Shown here: positions 1 through 13,179 of the stretch, in pieces
Numbering within the stretch: the first letter of the stretch is position 1
Layout of the letters: every line of letters starts with the position of its first letter
Source: Stromatinia cepivora
Taxonomy: Eukaryota; Ascomycota; Leotiomycetes; Helotiales; Sclerotiniaceae
Direction: 5' to 3'
DNA: 64,000 bases
Assembly: GCA_014898415.1 (NCBI GenBank)
Contig: RCTD01000026.1
Location: 186,001 to 250,000, forward strand
The notes under the pieces: generated by a model
Told to the model about the DNA's origin: nothing
The model's database searches: none
Seen by the model: only the letters and a program-made list of their open reading frames with translations
Translations under genes and position numbers: made by a program

Positions 1-465
1 CCTAACCGTAAACCCAAACCAATGCGGTCGTCCCCCCTGCACCGAATCCCCCGGATTCCTCCACCACCTCTCCCCATGCGCCAAAAACCAGCCCCCACCC
101 TCCTTCTCCGTCCCCTCAAACGTAACATTCTCCCCCTTAATCGTAATCCATCTCCCAGGATACGTGCGGGTATTATTAACCACGAGCTGGACCGCCGTCA
201 CATTCTCACTCAAACTAATATTGCCCTCGAATGAAAATGTGACACTGTTGAGATCTCGGAAATTGAGCGGTGTAAGGAGGTTATAGGTGACGTTTGGTTG
301 GAAGAGGATTGTAGAGTTTGGACCGCAGGAATTGACGGCGGTGGTGATGGCTGGGGAGTCGTCGATGAGAGGAGAGGAGTTATATGGCATGAGACATAAT
401 TTTGCCGATGAGAGGGAGAGGGGGAGAAGCGAGAGGGTGAGGGTGAGGAAATTGTGGAACTTCAT
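1..465 (-). CDS. Glycoside hydrolase family 28 (polygalacturonase-like), 5' part only
   Basis: An open frame of 155 codons starts at the ATG at 465-463 and runs without a stop off the left edge, so only the N-terminus is present. The first ~20 residues form a secretion signal (MKFHNFLTLTLSLLPLSLSS). The mature start, CLMPYNSSPLIDDSPAI followed by a TTAVNSCGPNSTI stretch, is the usual beginning of GH28 exo-polygalacturonases and related pectin hydrolases, and a first beta-helix turn (VTFSFEGNISLSENV) and a tryptophan-rich HGERWWRN segment follow. The catalytic Asp residues (NTD, DD) and the RIK motif lie beyond the window and cannot be checked. Expected role: extracellular hydrolysis of pectin chains; endo/exo type and substrate (polygalacturonan or rhamnogalacturonan) cannot be decided. 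No intron is visible in this part. Confidence 0.8.
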   Translation of the reverse strand, partial: MKFHNFLTLTLSLLPLSLSSAKLCLMPYNSSPLIDDSPAITTAVNSCGPNSTILFQPNVTYNLLTPLNFRDLNSVTFSFEGNISLSENVTAVQLVVNNTRTYPGRWITIKGENVTFEGTEKEGGGWFLAHGERWWRNPGDSVQGGRPHWFGFTVR

Positions 466-1173
466 TTTTGGGCGAGGCGATGGGACCGACCCTTGGCTGT
501 CGAGACGAATGTTGCATGTACTGCGTTACAAGTCGCAGCATGAAATTATCGCGACTTTGGGATTAAGTACTTCAAGTACCTAGGGAACATTCGATGCGGG
601 GGGTCACCGGGGAAATGTACAGAGTTCGCTAATTACCGCTCTTTTTATCGAATGTCCCTGTCGTACCCACGAATCAAATGTTTCTTCAAAATCCGGTTTC
701 CACTTTGAAAATGGAGCCCATGTCCAATAGAGGAAGGTGGTGAACCAAGCGTCTAACCTGCATAATTGGGCACATTAATCCACAAACTTAATAGCTTGTG
801 GATCGCCGATTCAATTTATTCAAAACCAGGCCCGGTCAGCGAAAAAAGACATTGACTGTACCTTGACAAACCAATTTAGCTAATATTTAGAGTACTCACG
901 ATAAATGATAGTGAAACTTTGTAAAACATCATATAGTTGTACATTCCCTTGAGATTTATTATAATTTTGTAAGTACATAACGCGCCGCGATATGTTCTAT
1001 GCTGAAATTTCATGAACATAAGACTCGCCAAAGACCCGCGATCAACTTAAGCCCCTTTTCATGCCAAATTAAATCTACCCCTATCCGTAGTAACCTGTTG
1101 CCGACGCCTACATATGCTTCCCCCCAATGCTATTTCTTAAAACTTCTCTTAATTTTGATAGGATGACAGAAAA
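466..1173. other. Intergenic region, no gene seen
   Basis: Lies upstream of the GH28 gene and downstream of the splicing-factor gene, so it should hold the GH28 promoter and the 3' UTR of the splicing factor. No convincing open frame or repeat is seen; moderately AT-rich. Confidence 0.5.
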
Positions 1174-3672
1174 TTATGCAGAAAGACCCCTCTTTTCGCT
1201 TTCCGAAAAGAAAATGACCATCCTCCACAACTTCTTCACCAGAACTTCCGCTTCTTCATCCAATGCCTAGTAAAAGTATCAGTATAAATTTCACGTATAA
1301 AAGGAGGAGACAGCAAGATAAGAGAAGAAAAACGTACCCCTTCCAATTGCTCCACCAATTCTTGAGGCTTCCCCTTCGTCCTAATATGTTCCTCTACTAC
1401 CTCCACAAGTAACTGCTCCTGCACACCCAAATATTCCACAATCTTCTTTTCCACGAATGGTCTCAATTTCTCCACAATCACAGCATCATCCACGAAATCC
1501 CACTTAACATCCCATGCCCAAAGTCCTTCTTTCTCAGTAGGTATCTCTTGTGCAAGTTGTCGAACCGCTTGGTCACGTTCTTCATCGGAAAGGCCAGCTG
1601 CTGCTGTTGAAGGATCGAATTTAATGGGGATAAGTGTACGTTTTGATGCATTGTCCGCTTCCTCTTCATCCTCAAGGAGACCTTCGACTTCGGCGACAGT
1701 ACGACGAGGCGGTGCTGCTTTTTGAGCTTTCTGGGCCGCGGCTCCAAGAGACAACTTGAAGGGCTGTTGAGCCAAGCGAGTAGATCTTGTTTCGAGTTCC
1801 TCGGCTTGACGGTCAAGGAATGAATCTGCCAGTCCCCTAGCCTGTTCCTTATCCGATGACTCGCGACGTCTCTCGTGTTGTTCCATGATTCTATCTCGTT
1901 CATCAGCAGTAGCCTCACGTTGGACGAACGCCGCACGATTTCGAAGCCAAAGACTCCGATCAACATAATATGGATCAGTTTTCCGAGCAGCCTCAGCATC
2001 ATCATCCCATTCCTTGAGCCTTGCAGCCATTTTTTGTTTCAGAACATCTGCATTGGCAGCATCCTCATCTTCACGTTCCTTTTCTCTTTGAACAGCGGCT
2101 GTGCGAGACCTTTCACGATTAAGCCAGCGTCGTTCTTGATCAAGATATTGTTTCTCGAGTTCTGCCTCTTTCTTTGCTTTTCGACGTCTTTCGAGCTCTT
2201 CGTCACTAGCATCACTATCCTCGTCTTCTCGATTATAATAAATATCCCCGCCAGATGCACCATTAATACCACTCCCATTAACAAATTTAACACCAGCTTG
2301 ATAGTCTCGTGGGATCTGTTGGCCCTGTAATTTAGGACCTGAAGGCGCGTTAGGCACACCTCTAGGGCCAAGAGGAATATTATTCGTGCCAGCAGAAGGT
2401 CCACTGGGAATTTGTGGTCCTGGTGAAGCGAGTCGTGAAGGTCGAGGTGCACCATTTCTTTGCCTTTCCAATGCCTCCATTTCCTCTTCGCGCTTGAGAC
2501 GTTCAAGATCTCGTCTATTACTTCGATCCCGGAAGGCGGCAATTTCTTGTGCGACAGTTTCTCTCATCTCGGCTGGGATATCCGCAAGCTCATCATCTAC
2601 TGCCAAGGGAATATTAACAACTTCAACGTTATCACTCCCATTAGCATCCTGCATAGCAGTATCCTCTGAATTCTCTTCAGCCTTGACAAACATGGGAGGA
2701 TGAAATAGTTCGTAAAGTACTCCTTTCAAACCCATTTTCGCTGCATCGAGTCGTGTCTGGTCGCCCGTAGCATCATCAGCTCTTGAAGCCTGATAATTCT
2801 CCAAATAATTCAAAGAATTATCATCCACAAAAACCAATAGTTTGCTTTTCTCAACCTTTTCCTCCTCTTCCTTCTTTGTCCCATCATATGGTGGTTGTTT
2901 CTTGGTCGGAATCTCAATATCCTTCAAAATTTCCACCGCTGTAGCCAAACTTTCCGCATCATCATATTGTGCAAACCCAAAACTGCATTCCTTTCCAGCC
3001 CCATCTATGGCTCTATCCCATCTGCGTAATCTACCCGCCGAGCTAAGAATCCGCTCAATTCCATCATCTCCACCAATACCTTCCGTAATACCTCCCACAA
3101 ATATCGTTCTTACGATTTCTTCCTTTGTAGGCGGCACCAAGGACATGATATTTTCCCTCATCGTTGATAGTCTCTGGGCATTTAAGGTATAAGCGCTAGC
3201 TCTTTCAAACCCTCCAGCAGACGTAGGATCCATTCCCGAACCACTAGCTGAAACCGGAGTAATGGATTTCGCAGGACCGGTACCTAATCGAATGACAGGC
3301 GCACTGAAATTGATATTCGGCATATTGGGCGGAGGTTGGAAATTAGCTGGAATTCCGCTGGGTCGCGAAGTCTGTGGATTGTTGGCTTGCTGTAAACCAG
3401 GAGGAGGAGCAGTACCTGGTGCAGACATGCCTGGTGGAGGACCTATTCAGTTCATGTTAGTTAAACGCATCGAGACTTCATATAGTATTTCTTACCCATT
3501 CCTGGAGGTGGTCCCATGCCAGGCGCAGAACCATTTTGACCTGGGAAACCACCAAATCCTGGAGGTCGTCCATAAGGCGACGCTGTAGATAGTCAATCGT
3601 TAGCAAAGGGTAAAACACGAAGTTGGCTCCAAGACAATGAGTTATCTTACCACCATAAGGATTGTACGACAT
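1174..3672 (-). CDS. RBM25/Snu71-type U1 snRNP-associated splicing factor (RRM + PWI)
   Basis: Four exons: 3672-3651, 3582-3496, 3442-1338 and 1266-1174, giving 768 aa. The three introns are 68, 53 and 71 nt, all GT-AG. The N-terminus (MSYNPYGASPYGRPPGFGG) is Pro/Gly/Met-rich. An RRM lies at about residues 148-214, with RNP-like TIFVGGITEGIGG and SFGFAQYDDAE. The middle is a long acidic/basic RE-rich segment (LERRRKAKKEAELEKQ and similar). The C-terminus is a PWI domain, GLWAWDVKWDFVDDAV through KIVEYLG. Splicing out the last intron completes it as LEGALDEEAEVLVKKLWRM; reading through that intron would destroy this end, which supports the model. In this family the protein binds U1 snRNP and pre-mRNA and promotes 5' splice-site choice in the nucleus. 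The gene is divergent from the bS21m gene. Order and length fit RBM25/Snu71 orthologues; the exact symbol is not assigned. Confidence 0.88.
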
Positions 3673-4001
3673 AATTTGCAGAGTTTTGAGAGTATTGTAT
3701 AGTGGTTTAAGTATTTAAATTTTTATGTTTGAAGAAGACAATGAAGGAGGAGAATTGAAGTTGGCGCAATAAAAGTCTCTTAAAAGTACAATGCGAATAT
3801 TTACTCCAAAGCTCAATCTCAAGAATCCAAAATTCGCAGCTTCCGTGCACGGACCATATAAATTTCTTAGCGCGTCACTCAATAAAAGTTCAAATGCTTC
3901 AATATCGACGACATATCAATTGAGGGTCTCCTATTCTGGTCAATGTAAGTCCAACTTTTGTCGCAGATCCCCAGTCATCAGTCTAACATCCAGATAGTAT
4001 C
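3673..4001. promoter_or_regulatory. Shared divergent promoter with a 5' UTR intron
   Basis: This 329-bp gap separates the start codons of the splicing-factor gene (minus) and the bS21m gene (plus). On the plus strand a good intron is visible at 3945-3997: donor GTAAGT, branch CTAAC at about 3983, acceptor ATAG, only 4 nt before the bS21m ATG. An upstream ATG at 3791 opens a frame that splicing would not join in frame to the downstream ORF, so the intron is most likely in the 5' UTR. Confidence 0.5.
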
Positions 4002-4868
4002 ATGGAGTTAAGACGAATTGGAACGGCCGCATTCCGGTCAAGTACAAGAGATTTGCCAATCGCCCAACTATTACAGTCCAACAGACAAACTGTAATAAGA
4101 ACCCCCATAGCTCATCGGGCACTATCTACAACCTCACGAGCATACGCACCAAATCCCGAACCCACCACACGAGCACCATTCACCCCAGAATCCTCCTCAA
4201 CATCACCCTCAAACGAAGAAACCCCCAATGCCTCCCCCGCATCCCCGCCCACCCCAAAAGAAGATACCCTCGAATCCCTCGTCACGCAATCCATCAGCGA
4301 AAGCTTGCCATGGATAAAACCCAGGCCCCAAACCGACCCCTCACACCTCAATTCCCCCACCGCTCAAATGGAAAACCGATCCACCTTTCCCCGAACCTTT
4401 CAATCGCCCCAACTAAAAGCCTCCGACCTTCTTAACCGCATAAGCAACCCGAATATGGCCAACCCGTCCAGCAATTTCACACGATCCCCCGGGATGGATT
4501 CACCATTCGGGCGAATGCAAATACCCGTTAAGAAAACCGGAGCGACGGGAAGTCTCTATGATTTCATGAATGAAACCGCCTCAATGGTAGCTCCACCCCT
4601 ACTTCCCCGAACCGAAATGCGATTGTCGCCTCGAACGGGCCGAACCATCGATATCAAATCCAACATTGATTTATCGCGGGGAATTAGAATGTTGGAGGCT
4701 TCGTGTGCATTGAATAAAGTGCGCAATGATCAAACGCATCAGAGATTCCATGAGAGAGGTGGTATGAAAAGGAAGAGACTTCGTCGACAACGATGGAGAA
4801 ATAACTTTATGGAGGGATTCAAGGGAATTGTGGGAAGAGTAAAAGAATTGAAAAATCAAGGATGGTAG
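4002..4868 (+). CDS. mrp21: Mitochondrial ribosomal protein bS21m (MRP21)
   Basis: Single exon, 288 aa. The N-terminus is Arg/Ser/Thr-rich with few acidic residues (MELRRIGTAAFRSSTRD, HRALSTTSRAYAP), typical of a mitochondrial targeting sequence. A long low-complexity Pro/Ser/Thr linker follows. The conserved part is the C-terminal ~80 residues: DLSRGIRMLEASCALNKVRN, then RFHERGGMKRKRLRRQRWRN, the basic bS21 signature. Bacterial S21 is about 70 aa; fungal mitochondrial forms carry such long N-terminal extensions. The protein belongs to the small subunit of the mitoribosome, near the mRNA exit/platform region. The ATG at 4002 follows a predicted 5' UTR intron. The gene is divergent from the splicing factor. 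Confidence 0.85.
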   Translation: MELRRIGTAAFRSSTRDLPIAQLLQSNRQTVIRTPIAHRALSTTSRAYAPNPEPTTRAPFTPESSSTSPSNEETPNASPASPPTPKEDTLESLVTQSISESLPWIKPRPQTDPSHLNSPTAQMENRSTFPRTFQSPQLKASDLLNRISNPNMANPSSNFTRSPGMDSPFGRMQIPVKKTGATGSLYDFMNETASMVAPPLLPRTEMRLSPRTGRTIDIKSNIDLSRGIRMLEASCALNKVRNDQTHQRFHERGGMKRKRLRRQRWRNNFMEGFKGIVGRVKELKNQGW

Positions 4869-7800
4869 GAACTTCTAGGTACGCTTTGAGAAAGCATGTG
4901 TGACCTACTTGCATATACATATACTTCAGTTTTAGAAGACATAAGGAGTCACCATATATCGCAGAGCCTAGGAAAAGCGACATAGTTCATCATTATGTAC
5001 ATTAATGTAGAGAGTAACAGAAGACTATAGAATTTCTCTATATATGAACCACAAATAACCATCACGCATCCAAAATGCATAAATTAATACACCTCTCTAT
5101 CGAAACTAACACTTCAAACCACAATACATCGACCATACAATCATACATACAAACCGCTCTAAACATACCATTCACAAAAACTCCACACATACCATACATA
5201 TACCCCCTGGATCACATTTCATCAAAACCAATACAAAACCCATATACACAACATATACCATACCCCCCCATCACCAAACACCCAAACATCCATCCATCTC
5301 TCCTATCCTATCCCCCCTATCTCGTTTAACCAATTAGTTACCTAGTATACCCAAAAGACCCCAGCCACACCACCGGCAAATCATCGGCCCACCCCACAAA
5401 CTCTCTCAATCCATTTCATTCGCCCACTCTACAGCCACACTTTCAAAAAGAAAAACACCACAAAGATTAGCCACCAAGACTCGAGTATGACATATAAATC
5501 TAAATGCAAATTCAAATCTAAACCCAACTATCTGATATTTCTCCCCGAAATGCATATACACATATATATATGCGTATGATATAACTTGAAATCTCTATAG
5601 TAACCCATATCCACACTCACAAATTCATCAGTACTAAAGGGCAAGATTATCAGGCTATTTGAGATTAGGATCTATCTATTTACTATATTGTATCATTGTA
5701 TTGCGTCAAGCCTTTCCATTATCCAGAAATGCATTTCTATTTCTTCTTCTTATATCCTACCTATACCATTAACTCCAGGCTAGGGATACATACGTATATA
5801 TTGGCGATGTTCTTCCTATCAACTCCATACTCTATAACCCATATACAACTCCTAAACATATCTATTTTCCTACTCCACCCATCAATAAACAAATGAACAG
5901 GCGAACAAATAAACAAGTAAACAGGTGGCAAACCCCCCAAACAAATAAACAACACAAATCCAAACAAAGAAAAGCCACCCTTGGCCCAATAATAACCTCT
6001 TTCTTTCTCTTTCATCCCCCACAACCCAGATCCCACAGCCCAAAAATAAATCATCCATCATATAGCTTTCCCAATCCCCGAATCTAATCTAATTATACCC
6101 CTTATTTACATCATCCATTTTACTATGTATACCAAACCTACCATTCCCAATTCCCAATCCCTTTAAAAAAAAAAACCCTTCACCCCAACCCCCAAAACCT
6201 TATAATCCCAAAATCCAAAATTCCATGTTCATTGGAGCCATCCCTTTCATCCTCTGTTTAATCACCTATTCGCTTATAACAACAATCATGTCACCCTCTC
6301 CAATCTCTCCATCGGAGTCCCGTCCGCCTCCGCCTCTGCCTCCGACCCCTTTCCAATATGAACAAAAACATCCAGCATTCAACATTCAACAACAAACCTC
6401 AATAATTTTAAAACTCTCAAAAAAAATAAAATCAGATAACCAAGCTTTCTCTTCGGTTTCGGCACGCTTGTGGCGAAACCATGGTTCGCTTCACTCACTA
6501 TGCAGTAAATAAGGTAACGGACTATTAATTCTCCCTCCGTAGCCTTACCTTCCTTCTGAAACTTCCAACCTGTCTTCCCTTCCCAAGAGCCCATTCCAAT
6601 CCTTACTATGGATTACGTCGAAGGCAGCCAGCCCATCAAGATCTTATTCGAGCCCGCCTCTCCGACATATCGTTCTCCGACCTCCGAATCCCTTCATCGT
6701 GATGCGCGCTATTCCTTCCTATTGAGACCGCCCGACCATACCACATGATCCCGCCAACACAATTTCAAGTTCACGTTCTGAGTTCAGCCTTGCACGACGC
6801 TCACAGTGACTCACCACACTAAAAGCGAATCGAAATCGCACATCTCATCTCATCTCATCTGCCCAACAAATGGACATGACATCGCATAGATCCGAAATCT
6901 CCTGTAATCTTACTATACTAATAGATATAGATACACATATATTTCGTCATAAAATTAACAGTATCGTGAAGACTCGAGCTCTTACTTTGTCGTCGCATAA
7001 CACACAACGCTACTGACCTATCCCTCGCCGGGGATCCGTCACCCCGACATTCAAACCACTGCCTGAATGTGCTATTCGCCAATACCATATTTTCAAACGC
7101 ACCCATACTAATTACCATATTCCGCATCTTCCTTCCGTCTACACAAAATGCTACAAAACGCTACTGGCTGCTAATACTCTAATTTGAAGGACCACAATCT
7201 ATCTAAGCTATAAACTGAAATTTGGCGTCAGTTATTCTATACCCTCTATCGTATCTAAAAGACTTAATAGATTTCATAATGTTTTTGGTATGCGTAGGTT
7301 AAAAGGCCATACGCAACGCTGTGAGCTTGCGAAATAGCTACCGGACCAGGGAGTTGGCGAGTAAGATAAGCAGCTATTTTGAAATTGATTCCTAGTCAGA
7401 TTCTAGAAAAATTCCAGAAACTTGAACTTAATCAAATCCCACGTGATCATCTGCACTTTCCTTTGTTCGAGGGAGATGCTGTATAGAGGCGGAGCAGCCT
7501 CATATGTTGACATTCCATAAGGAGTATTCAGATAAATAGCAATTCAGAGTTCGGCCAGGTCTTTATACCTTCCTCTGCGTTTGTTTGCGATATTACCGTT
7601 CACGTAGGCAGTTCAAGGTGTAGAAACTATCTGTCAACCTAGTCGTTAGAAGTCTCATCGGCGGAGGCGGGCTCAACTCCGAATCTCGTCGTCTGCCCGC
7701 AAAAACCACTATGAAATGTACTTTTGATACACTCATGATTTTCCATAAGTTCTTCACTTACCGAAACTAATTCTCATCGAACGACCATCTGTGTGACATA

Positions 7801-8835
7801 TTCATGCTTGTGCTAGAATATTTAACGAGCTGGCCGCTTGAAGCTGAGAATTATCTTAGTAGGAAGTTTCCCGGAATACTTAACCTTTTCTTGAAGTCGC
7901 CTTCACTTTGAAAGTTCCAAAAAGCCCTGGTGGCAAAGGTAACCAGCTCACCTACCTTCGATGTACTTACGATACAGACTTGGGTAAATCAACCGCGCGG
8001 TATTTCACATCCATCCCAATATTAATAGCCCTCATGGTGAGCTAGGAGACAGTCTCCAGCTTCCAATCTCGTCTCTCGACCCTAGTATTTTGGCATTTAT
8101 CTGATGGTAAAACGGCTCCCCTGGCCTTTCTTATTCCCACGCTACATGGGAAATCTTTACCAGACACCACTATCGAGATATTAGTACTAATCCTCAATCC
8201 CTAAGATCCCTTGAGAATCATTGTTGACAGGCATAGTTGTGAACCCCCACAGATCGGAGTCAAACCGTTTGCCTTCCCTTTTAGGCGAAACGTGCCTGAA
8301 AACTAATATCCCAAAATTCTTCGTCCATGATTCGACACATCGGTAACAACGACACTTACACTACCTTTAGAATGACGCCTAAATGAATCTTGGTTTCCTG
8401 CACGAGTCTTTCGATACCAGAAACAGCAGATTCACGCGGCACCTTTTAAAATTCATTCTTTCCCATCTCTCACATCATCTATTCCTATAGATCTGATAGA
8501 CGAGGATTGCTCCTTTCAAGTTTCGACCTCCACGCCTTTTCTCTGCAAGCCTTTCAAATCCGCGCTTTTCGAGAACCCCGAAGTACATACTTGGGTCGCT
8601 GATCAACATCGCCTAGAAATAGCTCTGTACATGGTGCGACCCATTCGGAGCTTTTGTATAGCCTCAGATTGCTTCTCGATCCATCGCAATTTTCATTCTT
8701 AACCCAAAACCTATATTCTCCTATCACCTTGAGGATAATCCCATTCATCAATACTTTTGTCATCTCGCACATCCCTTAAGGCTTACGTTGGGACAAGAAT
8801 CATTTGTACGCCTTGAATCGACGTCTATTTCCACA
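4869..8835. other. Long intergenic region, no gene supported
   Basis: About 4 kb separates bS21m from the Zn2Cys6 regulator. It contains short runs of A and of C-rich/A-rich sequence (about 5100-6200) and short chance open frames (for example around 6225-6512) with low-complexity, non-protein-like translations. No tRNA-like A/B box pair was found. The last part must hold the promoter and leader of the transcription-factor gene. Confidence 0.4.
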
Positions 8836-11104
8836 ATGTCAGCGCCTAGTCTTCGTACTCTTCTTCCCAACAATACAGACACTCCTATTAAGGATAGTTC
8901 TAGCAATTCGAACAATAAAAAGCTTACACCAGACACATCAGGCTCTATTCAAGCTGTATCCTCTGCGCCCACCGATAAGAAAACGGAAATTGCGGCTCAT
9001 GTGGCGAAGAAGAGGAAAGTGCCAGCTTCAATAACTACAAACGCTTGTAGCAATTGTAAGAAGGCTAGATCAAAGGTAAAGCGATTTCAATGTCATCTGC
9101 AAATCTGATTGACTTGACTCATGATCTCAAAAGCCAGTATGATTGTCAAGTAACTAATGTCTATACAGTGTGACGGTAAACAACCATGTGCTCATTGTGT
9201 TAAGAAGAATTTGCACCAGGAAACGTGCATCTACGAACCTCATGCCAAAAATGCGAAGATGACGTTGGTCAGAGACCTTAAAGAGAGCCACGCTGTCAAA
9301 CATATGGCGGAGAAGATCTTTAAATGTCTAGCGAATGACACTGAGAACGAGCAAGAAATTCTCGAGCGCATTAAGCATGGAGACTCGATTACTAGCATAG
9401 CCCATTGGCTAGACTCTATGGATAGCAACGGCGAATCACAGCCGTCTACGTTCGGAGGTTCTGATAATGAAGTCGACGGTGATATATCTAAGGATTTTCC
9501 CTGGACAACAGTGACGGATGAGGGCGAAGTAATCGAGCATCTGATCGCCCTGTATTTCACCTGGGTCCACCCGTTCCACCCTTTATTCAATGAAGGACAT
9601 TTTGTGAAAAGTATGCGAACTGGATCGGAGGTATTTTGCTCGCACAGTCTCTTTAATGCCATCTGTGCCATGGGATGCTATCTGCATACCTACGAGGAGG
9701 ACGATGCTATTGACTACAAGCAAATGGGCGGCCAGTTTTGCGATTTGGTCAGGAGTAGCATCAATCCGGAAGATAAAAGTCTAACAACTATCCAAGCATT
9801 TGCGGTAATGTTTTTGGTACGCTGTGCACAAGGACAAGGCTTAAGTGGTTCCGTTTACTTGACCGTCGCAACCAGGTCTATGGAGAGCCTCAGACCAAGC
9901 GAGAGTGATGACGTTGATTATCAACAAATCTGGAGGGAAACAGTCAGAGGCATAAATAGCTTGAATGTGTAAGTATCCAGTTTGTCTAGCAATCCAAGTC
10001 TACTAGAGCATGACTAACATCCTCAGCGAATGGGCCCAGATGACTTTCAAGATGGCACCAGCCTTTATCCCAGAGCTGCAGCCAACTCAATATGCCGCGG
10101 AAATAAACAGCTGGGAGGATGAAGTTGACCAGCTCAGCTGGAAACCATATCGATTTCCCGAGGACTTCAGAGGTGAACCGACATTCTCCTGTCTCACGGC
10201 AACAACCAACCGTGAAAAGTCGAAGCTTGTTGAAATCATTCGCGATGCTACGATACTCCTATACAACACGACTGGTCCTAAGATATATGCTGAAGACTTG
10301 TTGGCTATTTATCGTAGGCTATTGGTTTGGCGTGAGAATTTACCAGAAAAGATTGCTAGGACAGGCAGAAAGGACGCTCAAATGTTGCCGCATGTGCTTT
10401 CACTGCAGTAAGACTCAGTTCCCTATCCTCTCTTCACCGTTCTGTGACAGCGCATTGACTAACTGCTCAGTATATTGTATGCTACAACGGCAGTTCATCT
10501 TCTAAGCCCACTACTGGCTCTAGGAGAATCTCTTGTTGACCCACTAGTTTGGCAGCATGCTCAAGACGGGCTTGACCTTATTGACGATCGATATCGTTTT
10601 CAATATACATGTCGTTATCAGCCCGTTTCTCAGATGTTCGCCATCCTTCATCTGACGGAGGTTCTAATTCGAGCCTTTCCTGAAATTGATAAAGAATTTG
10701 GAAAAGATGGGGTGGCATCCATAAAATTGGCCACTGACATTTTAGCAGAATCTCATAGTAGTTTCCCTGTTGCTGGAGTCTTTATGACAATGCTTCAAGA
10801 AACTACCAGGAGATTTTTAAGCCCATTTCCAAACGCACTAGAAGATGTCTTTCGTCGCCGACGTCGCAATTCGAAGTATCATTTAGATGATGCCATGAAC
10901 GCGTGCGGTGGCCCCACTTATGTCCAGCCGATTGAAGCAATTCAAAGAAGGTTTTCCCCCGATATGCAATCTCAATGGATCTTACATACCGCTTCTGAAC
11001 ATCCTAAAATACCTCACAGGACATCAACGTTACTACAGCCTTCAATGGAGGAAACGGGTGCCCAAAACCTGATGCGAATTCTCAATTTGCACAACACAAA
11101 GTAA
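8836..11104 (+). CDS. Zn(II)2Cys6 transcription factor with fungal-specific middle domain
   Basis: Four exons: 8836-9075, 9169-9968, 10027-10407 and 10471-11104, giving 684 aa; introns are 93, 58 and 63 nt. The binuclear zinc cluster spans residues 71-100 with cysteines at 71, 74, 81, 87, 90 and 100. The first intron sits inside the cluster, just before C81, a common place in this family. Basic residues precede the cluster (KKRK). The fungal-specific transcription factor domain follows, with LYFTWVHPFHPLFNEGHFV as the start motif, then LFNAICAMG and a helical region through the C-terminus. Expected to be a nuclear DNA-binding regulator recognising CGG-type half sites. The target pathway is unknown: no catabolic or secondary-metabolite cluster lies beside it. 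An in-frame TTG occurs upstream, but 8836 is the first ATG. Confidence 0.88.
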
Positions 11105-13179
11105 CACATGCCATCAATTTGAAAATCCTGACATTTATGTCCAAGTAAAAGAAGCAACTGCTTTTCGATTCATCTTTTTTCGTGCAAAAGTTCTTGGAGA
11201 GGGGATCGTGTTCGGGAGTCGCAATTCGAAATGAAGGTTGACATTTGTTAATGATTTGAAAACTTCGTCCGGTTGGGAATGGTTCTTTTCAGGACATCTG
11301 CAGAGAGAGATTTTCCATTGAAATTAACGCCCTTTTCGTTTCATACGGCGAATGTTGATCATCATCCCGAATATATGGAGTCAAATGACGATGCTATCCT
11401 TCCCAATGAGACGACTGATGCAGGAAAAAAAGGCCCGTCCCGCAGTCTTTGAACAAATTTCCATCTACTCATACTACCATCGTCCATCGCAATATTGTAT
11501 TGCACATGATAATGAACGATCATCCGCGAAAAGAGCTTCGGCTTGCTGTGTTCCCCTTGCAGTTATAGTTGAATATTAATCGTCAAAATGATCGTGGCGC
11601 ATTTGTTGACTCGGAATTCAATATTGAAGAATATTGTAATGCTTGTGGATTTTTGAGAAATTGCAAGACACTTGGAGTCGAGGTACCCCTCCGAAGTAGT
11701 CTACCGTTACTCCTGAGGTGATGTGAGGATGATTATCCGCCTTCTCTACATTTGACCATATGATAGTCCTGTGGAATAGTCTAAAAGGTCTAATTTGACA
11801 TATTTTGAGGCATCTTGTTGCCTTTCAAAATCGATGGGGAAGGATATCATGGATTGATGGTGGCGAACAATAAGGTATATTTCTTTGGTGGAAATAAATG
11901 ATTTTGACGATAAACTTGAGTCGATACCATTTGGATGACGCAGGCGCTAAATCGTCGGGCATAGTACGCCTCTTCGAAAAGTTGATTTGAATGTTTGAAT
12001 TCATGATAGTGGGAGGTAAATGTGTGGTGAAGGTATTTGCCATTATGTCGCCGTAGGCCTTTGAAGGTGTGTTGCTCAAGCCTTCTGTTTGACCGGCACG
12101 TGGCCGGTGGTCGGTAACCTTTAACCCTTTAAACTTACGATATGAAAGGGTGATAATACGAATTGCGATATTTGTATCGAGTTATCGATTCTTTCCTTGT
12201 CTAGGATTTTCAGTGTCTTCTCCCGGCGTTGCACCAAAAGAATACACCGATATAAAACACTTAAATGTACCTCCGTACCGGTACTGAGTGAAGTGACCTT
12301 AAGGAGGCGAAAGAGGACCAAGGACTCAAAGACTCGTTCGTTTTTACCTTGTAAACGTCTCTCCCCACTTGTTGTTTGATTGGCTCCTTTAATTATGAGT
12401 GGACCACAGCAGACAATACTTCGAGGATAACAAACTTGTCACCAATGCCACCTGGATAAGAGGGTAAGTGAGTATTTGTTCATGATGTGAGTTGATTCTT
12501 GGGCACAAAGTTGATCAAAATGCACTGAGGATTCCCATCAGATTCAAATCATGCAATACCCTTCTCAACCCAAGTTACCCTCGGCATATGGGAGTTTGAT
12601 GATATGCATACAACATTGTTGATATATCATATCGAAGTATTTGATTGGCGTCTCTCAGGCTTTTCATGACAAAAGTTAATGAAGAAAGAATTAAGTATAG
12701 CGAAGGTACGAACAAAAGAAACATATGAAATGATTTACCTTGGTCGTCAATTGATACTACTATATGTTGGTAATCTTTACTAGGTTCTGCATTGACAACA
12801 CTTTTTGAATAAAGCAAGCCAGAAACAAAACCTGTTCTGAAACATTTTCGTATGTATTTAGCTTCAAAGGAAAAGCTTTCATCATCATTGGGTTGGACCT
12901 GTCAAACTCAGATATATAGATATATTGCAACAATTAGCCCCTTCGTATGTGTGGAATGACTGCAGTGGGAACGCTAACCGTCTACTCAAATGTGGAATGG
13001 ACGAATTGAATAGGGTTACCTACTGTTACCTCAATATCCAATGTCCGAGGTTATATGGTATCAGTATTGATAATGCAATCAATCTTGTCGTGTACGTTCA
13101 TACCTGAGATTCAATTGCTTTGGCGTTGGTATCAACGAATGCAGCCAAGGTAAATACAAGCACCGTGTTGCGCTCCGAG
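11105..13179. other. Intergenic region downstream of the regulator
   Basis: No open frame here has protein-like composition. It holds the 3' UTR of the transcription factor and then sequence of unknown nature leading into the degenerate repeat at about 13.2-13.6 kb. Confidence 0.35.

Noticed and set aside
3791..3997. 68-codon frame upstream of bS21m as an N-terminal exon
   Set aside because: The good intron at 3945-3997 would join it to the downstream sequence out of frame, giving an immediate stop.
6225..6512. 95-codon plus-strand frame with a hydrophobic start
   Set aside because: Signal-like start is followed by low-complexity Pro/Ser and Lys/Asn sequence; no cysteines, domain or splice partner.
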